Shown: positions 9,620 to 16,451 of the stretch, piece after piece
Position numbering within the stretch: position 1 is the stretch's first letter
Layout of the letters: every line of letters begins with the position of its first letter
NCBI GenBank assembly: GCA_028865375.1
Contig: JAGWKJ010000005.1
Coordinates: 1 to 21,264 of the forward strand
Origin: Hyphomicrobiales bacterium
GTDB taxonomy: Bacteria > Pseudomonadota > Alphaproteobacteria > Rhizobiales > Beijerinckiaceae
DNA length: 21,264 nt
Direction: 5' to 3'
Notes under the pieces: generated by a model
The model's input: the letters and a program-made list of their open reading frames with translations, nothing else
The model's database searches: none
Told to the model about the DNA's origin: nothing
Translations under genes and position numbers: made by a program

Positions 9620-10717
9620 TCAGTTGGCGAAGCGGAAGTGGAACACGTCGCCGTCGGCGACCGGATAGTCCTTGCCCTCGAGGCGGAACTTGCCGGCTTC
9701 GCGCGCGCCGGCCTCGCCCGCGCAGGCGACGTAATCGTCGTAGGCGATCGTCTCGGCGCGGATGAAGCCCTTCTCGAAATCGGTGTGGATGACGCCGGCC
9801 GCCTGGGGGGCGCGCGCGCCGCCCTCCACCGTCCAGGCCCGCGCTTCCTTCGGTCCCACCGTGAAGAACGTCACGAGGTGCAACAGCCCATAGCCGGCGC
9901 GGATGACGCGGTTGAGGCCGGGCTCCGTCAGGCCCACGGCGTCGAGATAGTCCTTGCGGTCGCCCTCCGGCAGCACGGCGATCTCGCTTTCGATCTTGGC
10001 CGAGACGACGACGCAGGCCGCGCCCTCGGCTTTCGCGCGCTCCGCGACGCGGGCCGAGAACGCGTTGCCCCGGTCGGCGGAGGCTTCCTCCACGTTGCAG
10101 ACGTAGAGCACGGGCTTCGACGAAAGCAGTCCCAGCGCGTGGAAGGCGCGGCGCTCCTCGGGGCCGTTGACGGCCACGCGCGCCGGCTTGCCCTCGCGCA
10201 GGGGCGCGAGGCAGCGCTGCATCAGCTCGAACGTCTCCTTCGCCTCCTTGTCGCCGCCCTTGGCGCGCTTTTCGGCGGCGACCGCCCGCTTTTCGAGGCT
10301 GTCGAGGTCGGCCAGCATCAGCTCGGTCTCGATCGTGTCGATGTCCGAGACGGGATCGATCCTGCCCTCGACGTGCGTGATGTCGCCGTCCTCGAAGCAC
10401 CGCACGACGTGCGCGACGGCGTCGCATTCGCGGATGTTGGCGAGAAACTGGTTGCCGAGCCCCTCGCCCTTCGAGGCGCCGCGCACCAGCCCGGCGATGT
10501 CGACGAAGGTCAGGCGCGTCGGGATGATCTGCTTGGAGCCGGCGATGCCCGCCAGCGCATCGAGCCTCCCGTCGGGCACCGCCACGTCGCCGACGTTGGG
10601 CTCGATGGTGCAGAACGGATAATTCGCCGCCTGCGCGGCTGCGGTCTGCGTCAGCGCGTTGAAGAGCGTCGACTTGCCGACGTTCGGCAATCCGACGATG
10701 CCGCATTTGAAGCCCAT
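9620..10717 (-). CDS. ychF: Redox-regulated ATPase YchF (Obg/OLA1 family)
   Basis: Universally conserved P-loop NTPase of the Obg superfamily. It associates with ribosomes and, unlike its relatives, prefers ATP. The 365-residue protein is the usual length. It shows GLPNVGKST (P-loop, 9-17), the switch-II region DIAGLVRGASKGEGLGNQFL (73-92), and NVEE (208-211) where GTPases have NKxD; this substitution explains ATP preference. A coiled-coil insertion rich in Lys/Glu is at about 130-165. The C-terminal TGS domain includes FFTVGPKEARAWT and VIHTDFEKGFIRAE. The start ATG aligns exactly with MGFKCGIVG of other YchF proteins, although no strong ribosome site is visible. The usual neighbour pth is not here; a DUF302 gene lies upstream instead. 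Confidence 0.97.
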   Translation of the reverse strand: MGFKCGIVGLPNVGKSTLFNALTQTAAAQAANYPFCTIEPNVGDVAVPDGRLDALAGIAGSKQIIPTRLTFVDIAGLVRGASKGEGLGNQFLANIRECDAVAHVVRCFEDGDITHVEGRIDPVSDIDTIETELMLADLDSLEKRAVAAEKRAKGGDKEAKETFELMQRCLAPLREGKPARVAVNGPEERRAFHALGLLSSKPVLYVCNVEEASADRGNAFSARVAERAKAEGAACVVVSAKIESEIAVLPEGDRKDYLDAVGLTEPGLNRVIRAGYGLLHLVTFFTVGPKEARAWTVEGGARAPQAAGVIHTDFEKGFIRAETIAYDDYVACAGEAGAREAGKFRLEGKDYPVADGDVFHFRFAN

Positions 10718-10766
10718 GGGAACGGATCGCCCGGTGAGGTTGGTCGGGCGTCCCTATGGAGGGCCG

Positions 10767-10798
10767 GGGCGCGCCGCGCAAGCGCCGCGCGCGCGCCC
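10767..10798 (-). terminator. Strong GC hairpin after the DUF302 gene
   Basis: GGGCGCGC (10767-10774) pairs with GCGCGCCC (10791-10798). After a one-base bulge the stem continues with GCGC (10776-10779 with 10787-10790), leaving a 7-base loop. It begins one base past the DUF302 stop. No T-run follows on either strand, so it may be a weak or Rho-assisted terminator or an RNA-stabilising structure before ychF. The rest of the 81-base gap shows nothing clear. Confidence 0.35.
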
Positions 10799-11185
10799 TC
10801 AGGCGGCCGCGACCGCCCGGGCGAGCATCTGGCGGACGGCTTGCGCCTTCTCCTGCAGCGCCGGGTTGTCGATCGCCTGCATCGAGGCCACCGGGTCGAT
10901 GGCCGCGATCTCGCTCCTGCCGCCGTCGGCGTCGCGCACCACGACGTTGCAAGGCAGCATCGTGCCCACCTTGTCCTCGAGCTTCAGCGCCTCGTGCGCG
11001 AGGCCGGGGTTGCAGGCGCCCAGGATGAGGTAGGGCGCGTGGTCGACGCCGAGCTTCGCCTTCAGCGTCGCGGCGACGTCGATCTCGACGAGCACGCCGA
11101 AGCCCTCGCCGGCGAGCGCCTTGCGCGCGCGGGCGACCGCGTCGGCGAAGGGAACGTCGAGCGTGCGGCCGATGTAATAGGTCAT
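10799..11185 (-). CDS. DUF302 domain protein
   Basis: Small soluble protein of 128 residues filling one DUF302 domain; the function of this family is not established. The hallmark conserved block is visible: PYLILGACNPGLAHEAL (51-67) and then GTMLPCNVVV (74-83), with Cys58 and Cys79 at the family's conserved cysteine positions, suggesting metal or redox chemistry (inference). No signal peptide or membrane segment is seen. The ATG is supported by GGAGG with 8 bases spacing. It lies between the lipid operon (cfa-like gene ending 76 bases upstream) and ychF on the same strand. It could be a distal member of the lipid operon, but the structured spacer makes that uncertain. Confidence 0.8.
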   Translation of the reverse strand: MTYYIGRTLDVPFADAVARARKALAGEGFGVLVEIDVAATLKAKLGVDHAPYLILGACNPGLAHEALKLEDKVGTMLPCNVVVRDADGGRSEIAAIDPVASMQAIDNPALQEKAQAVRQMLARAVAAA

Positions 11186-11202
11186 GAGAAGCGCCTCCGA
11201 AG

Positions 11203-11254
11203 GCGTCGGACATGGCGCCGCCGCGGCGGACCGGCAAGTGCGGCGCGCCGACGC
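11203..11254. other. Nested inverted repeats between the cfa-like and DUF302 genes
   Basis: GCGTCGG (11203-11209) and CCGACGC (11248-11254) form outer 7-bp arms. Between them sits a perfect 12-bp palindrome CCGCCGCGGCGG (11218-11229). On the minus-strand transcript this lies just after the cfa-like stop and before the DUF302 ribosome site. It could partly terminate the lipid operon, stabilise its 3' end, or be chance in GC-rich DNA. No T-run is present. Confidence 0.3.
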
Positions 11255-11261
11255 GGCCCGT

Positions 11262-12443
11262 TCAGCCTTCCAGCGTGTAGAGGCCGACGTCTATCACGCC
11301 AGAACGGAACCCCGCCTCGCAATAGCTGAGGTAATAGGTCCACAGCCGGCGGAACCGGCCGTCGTAGCCCATCGCGTCGAGCCGCGGCGCTGCGGCGAGG
11401 AAGCGCCGGCGCCATTCCGCGAGCGTGCGCGCGTAGCTCTCCGCGAAGGTCTCCACGGCGGCGAGCCTGAGCCCGGCCTTGGCGATCTCGCGTTCGAGCA
11501 GGCCGGGCGAGGGCAGGAAGCCGCCGGGAAACACGTGGCGCTGGATGAAGTCGGCGCGGCGGCGATAGGCGTCGAAATGCGCGTCGGCGATGGTGATGAC
11601 CTGCAACGCCGCGCGGCCGCCGGCCGCCAGGCGCTGGCGAATGGCGCGGAAATAGCCGGGCAGGAACGCCTCGCCGACCGCTTCGGCCATCTCCACCGAG
11701 GCGATGCGGTCGAACGTGCCGGTCTCGTCGCGATAGTCGCGCAGGTCGAGCGCCACGCGGTCGGAGAGGCCGCGGCGGCCGATTTCCGCGCGCGCGAAGT
11801 CGAGCTGCGCCGGCGACAGGGTCAGGCCCTGCACGCGCGCCGCGCCCGCTTCGGCCATCGCGGCGGCGAGCGCGCCCCAGCCACAGCCGATCTCCAGCAC
11901 GCGCTCGCCGCCGCGCAGGTCGAGGCGCTCCACGATCGCGGCGAGCTTGGCGCGCTGCGCCTCCTCGAGGTCGGCCGCGCCGCGGTCCCAGCGCGCGGAG
12001 GAATAGACCATGCCCTCGTCGAGCCAGGCGCGGTAGAAGTCGTTGCCGAGGTCGTAATGCGCGATGACGTTGGCGCGGCTGCCGCGCCTGGTGTTGGCGC
12101 GCAGGCGATGGCGCAGGCGATGCCAGGCGCGCAGCGGCGCGAGATCGAGCGCACGGCCGAAGAACGCCTCGTCCTGCCGCGCGCCCCATTCGATCAGGGA
12201 AGTCAGGTCGGGCGTCGTCCAATCGCCGTCGATCCAGCCGTCGACGAGGCCGGCTTCGCCGCGGGTGGCCGCCCGCCACGCGCCGCGCATCCGCTCGATG
12301 CGCAGCGACGCGGCGGGACCGGGCGCGTCGCCGACGTGGGCGAGGCGCCCGCCTGAGGGAAACTCCACTTCGATCGAGCCGACGCGCGCGCGCGCCAGCT
12401 TGCGGCGCATCGGCGTCGCGGCCAAGCGTTCGGAGGGCGTCAC
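11262..12443 (-). CDS. Cfa-like SAM-dependent fatty-acyl phospholipid methyltransferase
   Basis: Predicted cyclopropane-fatty-acid-synthase family enzyme (COG2230) that transfers a methyl carbon from SAM onto the double bond of unsaturated acyl chains in membrane lipids. Of 393 residues, an N-terminal lipid-binding part precedes AHYDLGNDFY (about 128-137), YSSARW, the SAM site VLEIGCGWG (182-190), SVEMAEAVGE (249-258), DFIQRHVFPGGFLPS and the C-terminal YYLSYCEAGF. The start is GTG at 12443, forming GTGA with the DUF1365 stop. Where E. coli Cfa has MFEHVG this protein has MAEAVG: the bicarbonate-binding Glu is kept but the next His is lost, and the later LLHTIG region reads ALQVITI. The product may therefore be a methyl-branched or otherwise modified acyl chain rather than a standard cyclopropane; that is inference. 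Confidence 0.88.
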   Translation of the reverse strand: MTPSERLAATPMRRKLARARVGSIEVEFPSGGRLAHVGDAPGPAASLRIERMRGAWRAATRGEAGLVDGWIDGDWTTPDLTSLIEWGARQDEAFFGRALDLAPLRAWHRLRHRLRANTRRGSRANVIAHYDLGNDFYRAWLDEGMVYSSARWDRGAADLEEAQRAKLAAIVERLDLRGGERVLEIGCGWGALAAAMAEAGAARVQGLTLSPAQLDFARAEIGRRGLSDRVALDLRDYRDETGTFDRIASVEMAEAVGEAFLPGYFRAIRQRLAAGGRAALQVITIADAHFDAYRRRADFIQRHVFPGGFLPSPGLLEREIAKAGLRLAAVETFAESYARTLAEWRRRFLAAAPRLDAMGYDGRFRRLWTYYLSYCEAGFRSGVIDVGLYTLEG

Positions 12444-13258
12444 GATTCCGTTCCCCGCGGCGCGCCGAACGGCGCCGGGCGCGCGGTCACGTCGGGCGCG
12501 GACGCGGGCCGATGCGGCCGCACGCCGATGCGCTTGAAAAACAGCCGGACCGCTTCCCAATGGATGGCGGCCACGATCTTGAGCGTCTGCGCGGGGAACG
12601 CAGCGAGCGCGCGGGCGAGCGCGCCATCGGTCAGTTCGACGCGCCCGCCCGCCTGCGTCGCGGTCAGCACGACCCCGGCCTCGTCGCGGACGCGGATCGC
12701 GACGGAAAGGCGGTCGCCGGGCGGCCGCACCGTGAAGTCGTATGCGAGTTCCATGTCCATGAACGGCGAGACGTGGAAGTCCTTGGCGCAAGAATGCTCG
12801 ACCGCCGCCCCGCGCGCAAGCGCCCCGCGGTCCACCGGCAGCAGGTAGCCGTGACGCTCGCCGAACGTGTTGTGGACCTCGTAGAGGATGGCGCCGAGGC
12901 CCCCGTCGCCGCCGTGGCAGAAATGGACCGTGATCGGATTGAACGCGTAGCCGAACAGGCGCGGCACGGTCAGCGTGCGGATCGACGCGGCGAAGGCGCC
13001 CAGCCTCGCCTCGGCGAGCCGCGCTTCGATCCAGGCCCGCAGCGGCGTGCCGTCGCGCGCGCCGTAGTCGCGGTCGTGGAACGAGAACGGCGCGAAGCGG
13101 CCGTGCGCGAACAGCCTCAGCCTGCGGTCGAGTTCGGGCAGTTCGTCGAGGTCGATCAACATCGCGCAGACGCGATAGGCCAGCGCGTGCCGGCGCGGAC
13201 GCAAACGGCGATGCGCGACCTCCGTCACGTAGAGCGCGCTGGCGAACCTGGCGGTCAC
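12440..13258 (-). CDS. DUF1365 protein of the FAD-oxidoreductase/Cfa operon
   Basis: Protein of 272 residues belonging to DUF1365 (COG3496), whose biochemical role is unknown. Family blocks are clear: RRHALAYRVCAMLIDLDELP (23-42), RLFGYAFNPITVHFC (100-114), YEVHNTFGERHGYLLP (126-141) and KDFHVSPFMDMELAYDF (159-175), rich in conserved His, Asn and Asp that could bind metal or form an active site. No signal peptide is seen. The start is GTG at 13258 forming GTGA with the upstream FAD gene, and its own stop forms GTGA with the cfa-like gene. This sandwiched position between the same two partners recurs in many proteobacteria, so it probably takes part in the same lipid reaction (established co-occurrence; role inferred). 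Confidence 0.9.
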   Translation of the reverse strand: MTARFASALYVTEVAHRRLRPRRHALAYRVCAMLIDLDELPELDRRLRLFAHGRFAPFSFHDRDYGARDGTPLRAWIEARLAEARLGAFAASIRTLTVPRLFGYAFNPITVHFCHGGDGGLGAILYEVHNTFGERHGYLLPVDRGALARGAAVEHSCAKDFHVSPFMDMELAYDFTVRPPGDRLSVAIRVRDEAGVVLTATQAGGRVELTDGALARALAAFPAQTLKIVAAIHWEAVRLFFKRIGVRPHRPASAPDVTARPAPFGAPRGTES

Positions 13259-14592
13259 GCGAACGCCTCCGCCGGCCGCGCCGCCCACGCGCCGCGCGGA
13301 CCCAGCACGATGCGCGCGGATTCCGCCTCGACGCTCCAGGGTCGCCGCACGCCGCCGATGGCCTCGGCGACGGCCAGCCCCGCCTGCAAGCCGTCTTCGT
13401 GGAATCCCGCGCCGAAATGGGCGCCGCAGAACCAGGTCGCGCGCGAGCCCTGCAATTCCCAGAGCCGCTCCTGCGCGGCGAGCGCGGCCGAATCGAAGAT
13501 CGGATGTTCGTAGACGCGGCGGCGCCAGACCGTCGAAGGATCGGGCGGGCGCGGCGGGTTCAGCGTCACGAACACGTCGGGACCGGCCAAGTTTTGCAGG
13601 CGGTTCATCCAATAGGTCACGCAAGGACCGGCGTCGTCGCCGCGCGGGCCGACGTAGTTCCAACTCGCCCAGACCCGCCGGTCGCGCGGCATGAACGCCG
13701 GGTCGGCGTGCAGCCAGGCGACGTTGCGCGAATAGCGGAACGCGCCGAGGATCTCGCGTTCGCGCGGGTCGGGGTCGCCCAGCAGAGAGAACGCGCGGTC
13801 GGCGTGCGTGCCGAGCACGACGGCGTCGAAGCGCCGTTCCCCGCCCGTTGCGTCGCGCACCGTCGCGCCGTCCGCCTCGCGGGTCACGCGGGTCGCCGCC
13901 ACGCCGATCCGCGCGCCGGGCCCGATCGCGCCGACGAGCCGGTCCACGTAGTCGCGCGAACGGTGCGCCAGCGTGCGCCATTGGGGACGGCCGCGGAATT
14001 TCAGCAAACCGTGGTTTTCGCAGAACCGGACATAGGCGCGCGCCGGGTAGTCGCCCGCGCGCGAGGCCGGCGCCGACCAGACCGCCGCCGTCATCGGATA
14101 GAGATGGTCCTCGCGGAACGCTTCGCCGATGCCCAGCCGGTCAAGGTAGGCGGCGAGCGTCTCGTCGCGCAGGCCGGCGAGGTCGCGCGGCGCGCGGAGG
14201 TAAAACCGCGCCAGCCCGCCCAGCATCCGCCAGAACCGCGGGTTCACCAGGTTGCGCTTCTGCGCGAACAGGGTCGAAAGCCCGTCGCCCGAATATTCCA
14301 GCGCGCCGTCGTCGAGCGACACGGCGAAGGACATGTCCGAAGGTTCCGAGCGCGCGCCGACGTGGTGCAGCAGCGCGGAAAAATTCGGGTAAGTCGTCTC
14401 GTTGAAGACGATGAAGCCGGTGTCGACCGCGACCCTCGACCCGTCGGCGCGCACGATCTCCGCCGTGTCGCAATGGCCGCCCGCGCGCGGTTCGGCCTCG
14501 TAGAGCGTGACGTCATGCGCGTGCGAGGACAGCCAGGCGGCGGAAAGCCCCGCCACGCCCGACCCGATCACCGCGATCCTCTTGCGATCCAT
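13255..14592 (-). CDS. FAD-dependent oxidoreductase, COG2907 type (amine-oxidase/desaturase-like)
   Basis: Flavoprotein of 445 residues with an N-terminal dinucleotide-binding fold IAVIGSGVAGLSAAW (6-20) and the acidic ribose-binding Glu32 in VTLYEAEPRAGGH. The family-specific stretch VDTGFIVFNETTYPNF (56-71) follows; near the C terminus FCGAHFGAGFHEDGLQAGL closes the FAD site. These mark COG2907, related to amine oxidases and carotenoid desaturases. It heads the DUF1365/Cfa operon, so its substrate is likely an acyl chain or the methylated product. Plant cyclopropane synthases carry a related FAD domain fused to a Cfa domain. An alternative start at 14607 (five residues longer, preceded by GGGAG) is also plausible; 14592 is chosen because the Rossmann fold begins immediately. 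It is divergent from the GFA gene. Confidence 0.88.
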   Translation of the reverse strand: MDRKRIAVIGSGVAGLSAAWLSSHAHDVTLYEAEPRAGGHCDTAEIVRADGSRVAVDTGFIVFNETTYPNFSALLHHVGARSEPSDMSFAVSLDDGALEYSGDGLSTLFAQKRNLVNPRFWRMLGGLARFYLRAPRDLAGLRDETLAAYLDRLGIGEAFREDHLYPMTAAVWSAPASRAGDYPARAYVRFCENHGLLKFRGRPQWRTLAHRSRDYVDRLVGAIGPGARIGVAATRVTREADGATVRDATGGERRFDAVVLGTHADRAFSLLGDPDPREREILGAFRYSRNVAWLHADPAFMPRDRRVWASWNYVGPRGDDAGPCVTYWMNRLQNLAGPDVFVTLNPPRPPDPSTVWRRRVYEHPIFDSAALAAQERLWELQGSRATWFCGAHFGAGFHEDGLQAGLAVAEAIGGVRRPWSVEAESARIVLGPRGAWAARPAEAFA

Positions 14593-14620
14593 GACGCCCC
14601 CGATCATGCTGCTCCCGCGA

Positions 14621-14647
14621 TCGTTACGGCGCAACGAGGGCGTCGTT
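14621..14647. repeat. Three alternating TCGTT/AACGA half-sites
   Basis: TCGTT (14621-14625), AACGA (14633-14637) and TCGTT (14643-14647) lie just upstream of the FAD gene. The middle unit can pair with either flank (spacers of 7 and 5), giving two overlapping dyads in the leader or promoter of the lipid operon. It could be a regulator site or alternative hairpins in the leader RNA. No known consensus was recognised. Confidence 0.3.
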
Positions 14648-14662
14648 TCAGGACCGGGGCAT

Positions 14663-14691
14663 TTGCAATCGCAATTTGGTTCATATATGAA
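14663..14691 (+). promoter_or_regulatory. Candidate promoter of the GFA-thiolase-hydratase unit
   Basis: TTGCAA (14663-14668) and TATGAA (14686-14691) are separated by 17 bases. Each matches the sigma-70 elements at 4 of 6 positions. Transcription would start near 14698, about 18 bases before the ATG. The -10 box lies within the 18-bp palindrome, so a protein bound there would block RNA polymerase. Confidence 0.35.
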
Positions 14692-14694
14692 CCA
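14677..14694. promoter_or_regulatory. Perfect 18-bp palindrome, candidate operator
   Basis: TGGTTCATATATGAACCA is perfectly self-complementary over 18 bases and sits between the divergent FAD-operon and GFA genes, 22 bases before the GFA ATG. It is AT-rich in the centre within very GC-rich DNA, which makes chance occurrence unlikely. It is not the alphaproteobacterial LexA direct repeat. A dimeric helix-turn-helix repressor (TetR, MarR, ArsR or GntR type) is the likely reader; none is encoded nearby. A GCAAT-C-GCAAT direct repeat (14665-14675) lies beside it. Confidence 0.65.
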
Positions 14695-14715
14695 TTGTCT
14701 GTGCGGAGGAGCACG

Positions 14716-15177
14716 ATGGTCGCCGTGACGGAAGCCTTGACTGGCGGGTGCCAGTGCGGAGCGGTTCGCTATCGGCTGGCTCACGCGCCAAAGGCGCCCG
14801 CGATCTGCCATTGCCGGATGTGCCAAAAGGCCGGCGGCGGTCCGTTCATGGCGTTCGGCGGCGTGCCGATGGAGGACTTCGCTTGGATGCGCGGCGCGCC
14901 GGCGACCTTCAAGTCGTCCGACCTCGCCACGCGCTACTTCTGCGCCCTCTGCGGCACGCCGCTCGCCTACAAGCAGGACGCAAGCAAGCGCATCAGCGCG
15001 ACGCTGGGATCGCTCGACGATCCGGCGGCCGCCCCGCCGCGCGAGCAGCTCGGGGTCGAGGCGCGCTTGCCTTGGGCGGCCGCGCTCGCCACCTTGCCGG
15101 ACGTGCGCACGCTGGATTGGATGGCCAAGCGCGGCATCGAGACCGCCGGCAGCCGGCAGGCGCCCGACCGCGATTGA
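14716..15177 (+). CDS. GFA-domain zinc protein (glutathione-dependent formaldehyde-activating enzyme family)
   Basis: Small cytosolic protein of 153 residues with the complete cysteine pattern of the GFA/CENP-V fold: GGCQCGAV (Cys12, Cys14), CHCRMCQKAGG (Cys31, Cys33, Cys36) and CALCGTPL (Cys76, Cys79), which bind structural and catalytic zinc. The founding member Gfa was proposed to add glutathione to formaldehyde, but that activity has been disputed and most relatives have unknown substrates, so no reaction is assigned. The ATG at 14716 is strongly supported by GGAGGA with 5 bases spacing. It lies 45 bases before a thiolase gene on the same strand and is divergent from the lipid-modification operon across a palindromic operator. 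Confidence 0.9.
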   Translation: MVAVTEALTGGCQCGAVRYRLAHAPKAPAICHCRMCQKAGGGPFMAFGGVPMEDFAWMRGAPATFKSSDLATRYFCALCGTPLAYKQDASKRISATLGSLDDPAAAPPREQLGVEARLPWAAALATLPDVRTLDWMAKRGIETAGSRQAPDRD

Positions 15178-15222
15178 ATTTCCGCCGCGCCGCCGCGGCG
15201 ACCCGACGAGCCCGAGGAAACC

Positions 15223-16434
15223 ATGATGACCGACGCCTTCATCTACGACGCAGTCCGCACGCCGCGCGGACGCGGCAAGCCGGACGGTTCCCTGCACGAG
15301 GCGACCGCGCTGCATCTGGCGGCCACCGCGCTGGCCGCGATCAAGGACCGCAACGGGCTCGACCCGGAGCGGATCGACGACGTGGTGCTGGGCTGCGTCG
15401 ATCCGGTCGGCGAGGCCGGCGGCGACATCGCGCGCGCCGCCGCCATCGTGGCCGGTTATGGCCACAAGGTGCCAGGCGTGCAGATCAACCGCTTCTGCGC
15501 CTCGGGGCTGGACGCGGTGAACTTCGCCAGCGCGCAGGTGATGTCGGGTCAGCAGCGGATGGCGGTCGCCGGCGGCGTGGAGAGCATGAGCCGGGTGGGC
15601 ATCGGCGCCTCGGGCGGCGCCTGGCCGATGGACCCGGCCATAGCGATCCCGTCGTATTTCATGCCGCAGGGCGTGTCCGCCGACCTGATCGCGACCAAAT
15701 ACGGCTTCTCGCGCACCGACGTCGACGCCTATGCGGTGAAGTCGCAGCGACGCGCCGCCGCGGCCTGGGACGCCGGCCGCTTCGCCAAGTCCGTCGTGCC
15801 GGTGAAGGACGTCAACGGCATCACGCTGCTCGACCGCGACGAGCACATGCGGCCCTCCACCGACATGCAATCGCTGGCCTCGCTCAAGGCGTCGTTCGCC
15901 GCGATGGGCGAACAGGGCGGCTTCGACGCGGTGGGCATCGACGCGCATCCCGAGGTCGAGCGCATCGATCACGTCCACCACGCCGGCAATTCGTCGGGCA
16001 TCGTCGACGGCGCCGCCGCCGTGTTGATCGCGGACGCGCAGACCGGCAAGGCGGCGGGCCTCAAGCCGCGCGCGCGCGTGCGCGCCTTCGCCAACGTCGG
16101 GTCCGACCCCGCGTTGATGCTGACGGGCCCGGTCGACGTGACCAAAAAGGTGCTCGCCCGCGCCGGCATGTCGATCGCCGACATCGACCTGTTCGAGGTC
16201 AACGAGGCCTTCGCGTCCGTCGTGTTGCGGTTCCAGCAGGCGTTCGGCGTCGCCGACGACAGGATCAACGTCAACGGCGGGGCGATCGCGCTCGGCCATC
16301 CGCTGGGCGCCACCGGCGCGATGTTGCTGGGGACCGCGCTCGACGAACTCGAGCGCACCGGCAAGTCGACCGCGCTGATCACGCTGTGCATCGGCGCCGG
16401 AATGGGCACCGCCACCATCATCGAACGCGTCTGA
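15223..16434 (+). CDS. Acetyl-CoA C-acyltransferase (thiolase, FadA/FadI-like)
   Basis: Thiolase of 403 residues that cleaves 3-ketoacyl-CoA with CoA to acetyl-CoA plus a shortened acyl-CoA. The nucleophile Cys92 is in NRFCASGLDAV. NEAFAS, the GGAIALGHPLGATGA block with His at about 359, and CIGAGMGT with Cys at about 389 complete the catalytic set. GAGGAAA lies 5 bases before the ATG at 15223; the next codon (15226) is also ATG. It is followed after 17 bases by the hydratase/dehydrogenase gene, the thiolase-first order of fadIJ in E. coli. Pairing with a multifunctional partner favours degradation over synthesis; a biosynthetic (PhaA-like) role is less likely. Confidence 0.94.
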   Translation: MMTDAFIYDAVRTPRGRGKPDGSLHEATALHLAATALAAIKDRNGLDPERIDDVVLGCVDPVGEAGGDIARAAAIVAGYGHKVPGVQINRFCASGLDAVNFASAQVMSGQQRMAVAGGVESMSRVGIGASGGAWPMDPAIAIPSYFMPQGVSADLIATKYGFSRTDVDAYAVKSQRRAAAAWDAGRFAKSVVPVKDVNGITLLDRDEHMRPSTDMQSLASLKASFAAMGEQGGFDAVGIDAHPEVERIDHVHHAGNSSGIVDGAAAVLIADAQTGKAAGLKPRARVRAFANVGSDPALMLTGPVDVTKKVLARAGMSIADIDLFEVNEAFASVVLRFQQAFGVADDRINVNGGAIALGHPLGATGAMLLGTALDELERTGKSTALITLCIGAGMGTATIIERV

Positions 16435-16451
16435 GACGACGGGAGCAGGAC

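Noticed and set aside
8067..11237. Open frame of about 1050 codons on the minus strand spanning ntrX, dat and ychF
   Set aside because: It overlaps several well-supported genes in other frames and shows only low-complexity Arg/Ala/Gly sequence.
9257..11329. Open frame of about 690 codons on the plus strand opposite ychF and the DUF302 gene
   Set aside because: It is a shadow of confirmed genes. The first 115 codons overlap dat in another frame.
14677..14694. LexA (SOS) box because of GTTC and GAAC
   Set aside because: Alphaproteobacterial LexA uses a GTTC-N7-GTTC direct repeat; here the halves are inverted with N6, and no SOS gene is adjacent.
14593..14715. EcfG (GGAAC-N16/17-CGTT) or ChrR-type sigma-E promoter for the lipid operon
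   Set aside because: CGTT elements are present, but no GGAAC-like or TGATC-like -35 lies at the right distance on the minus strand.
15191..15200. 10-bp palindrome CGCCGCGGCG between the GFA and thiolase genes as terminator
   Set aside because: It is a short GC palindrome common by chance in such DNA, has no loop or T-run, and the 45-base gap is compatible with co-transcription.
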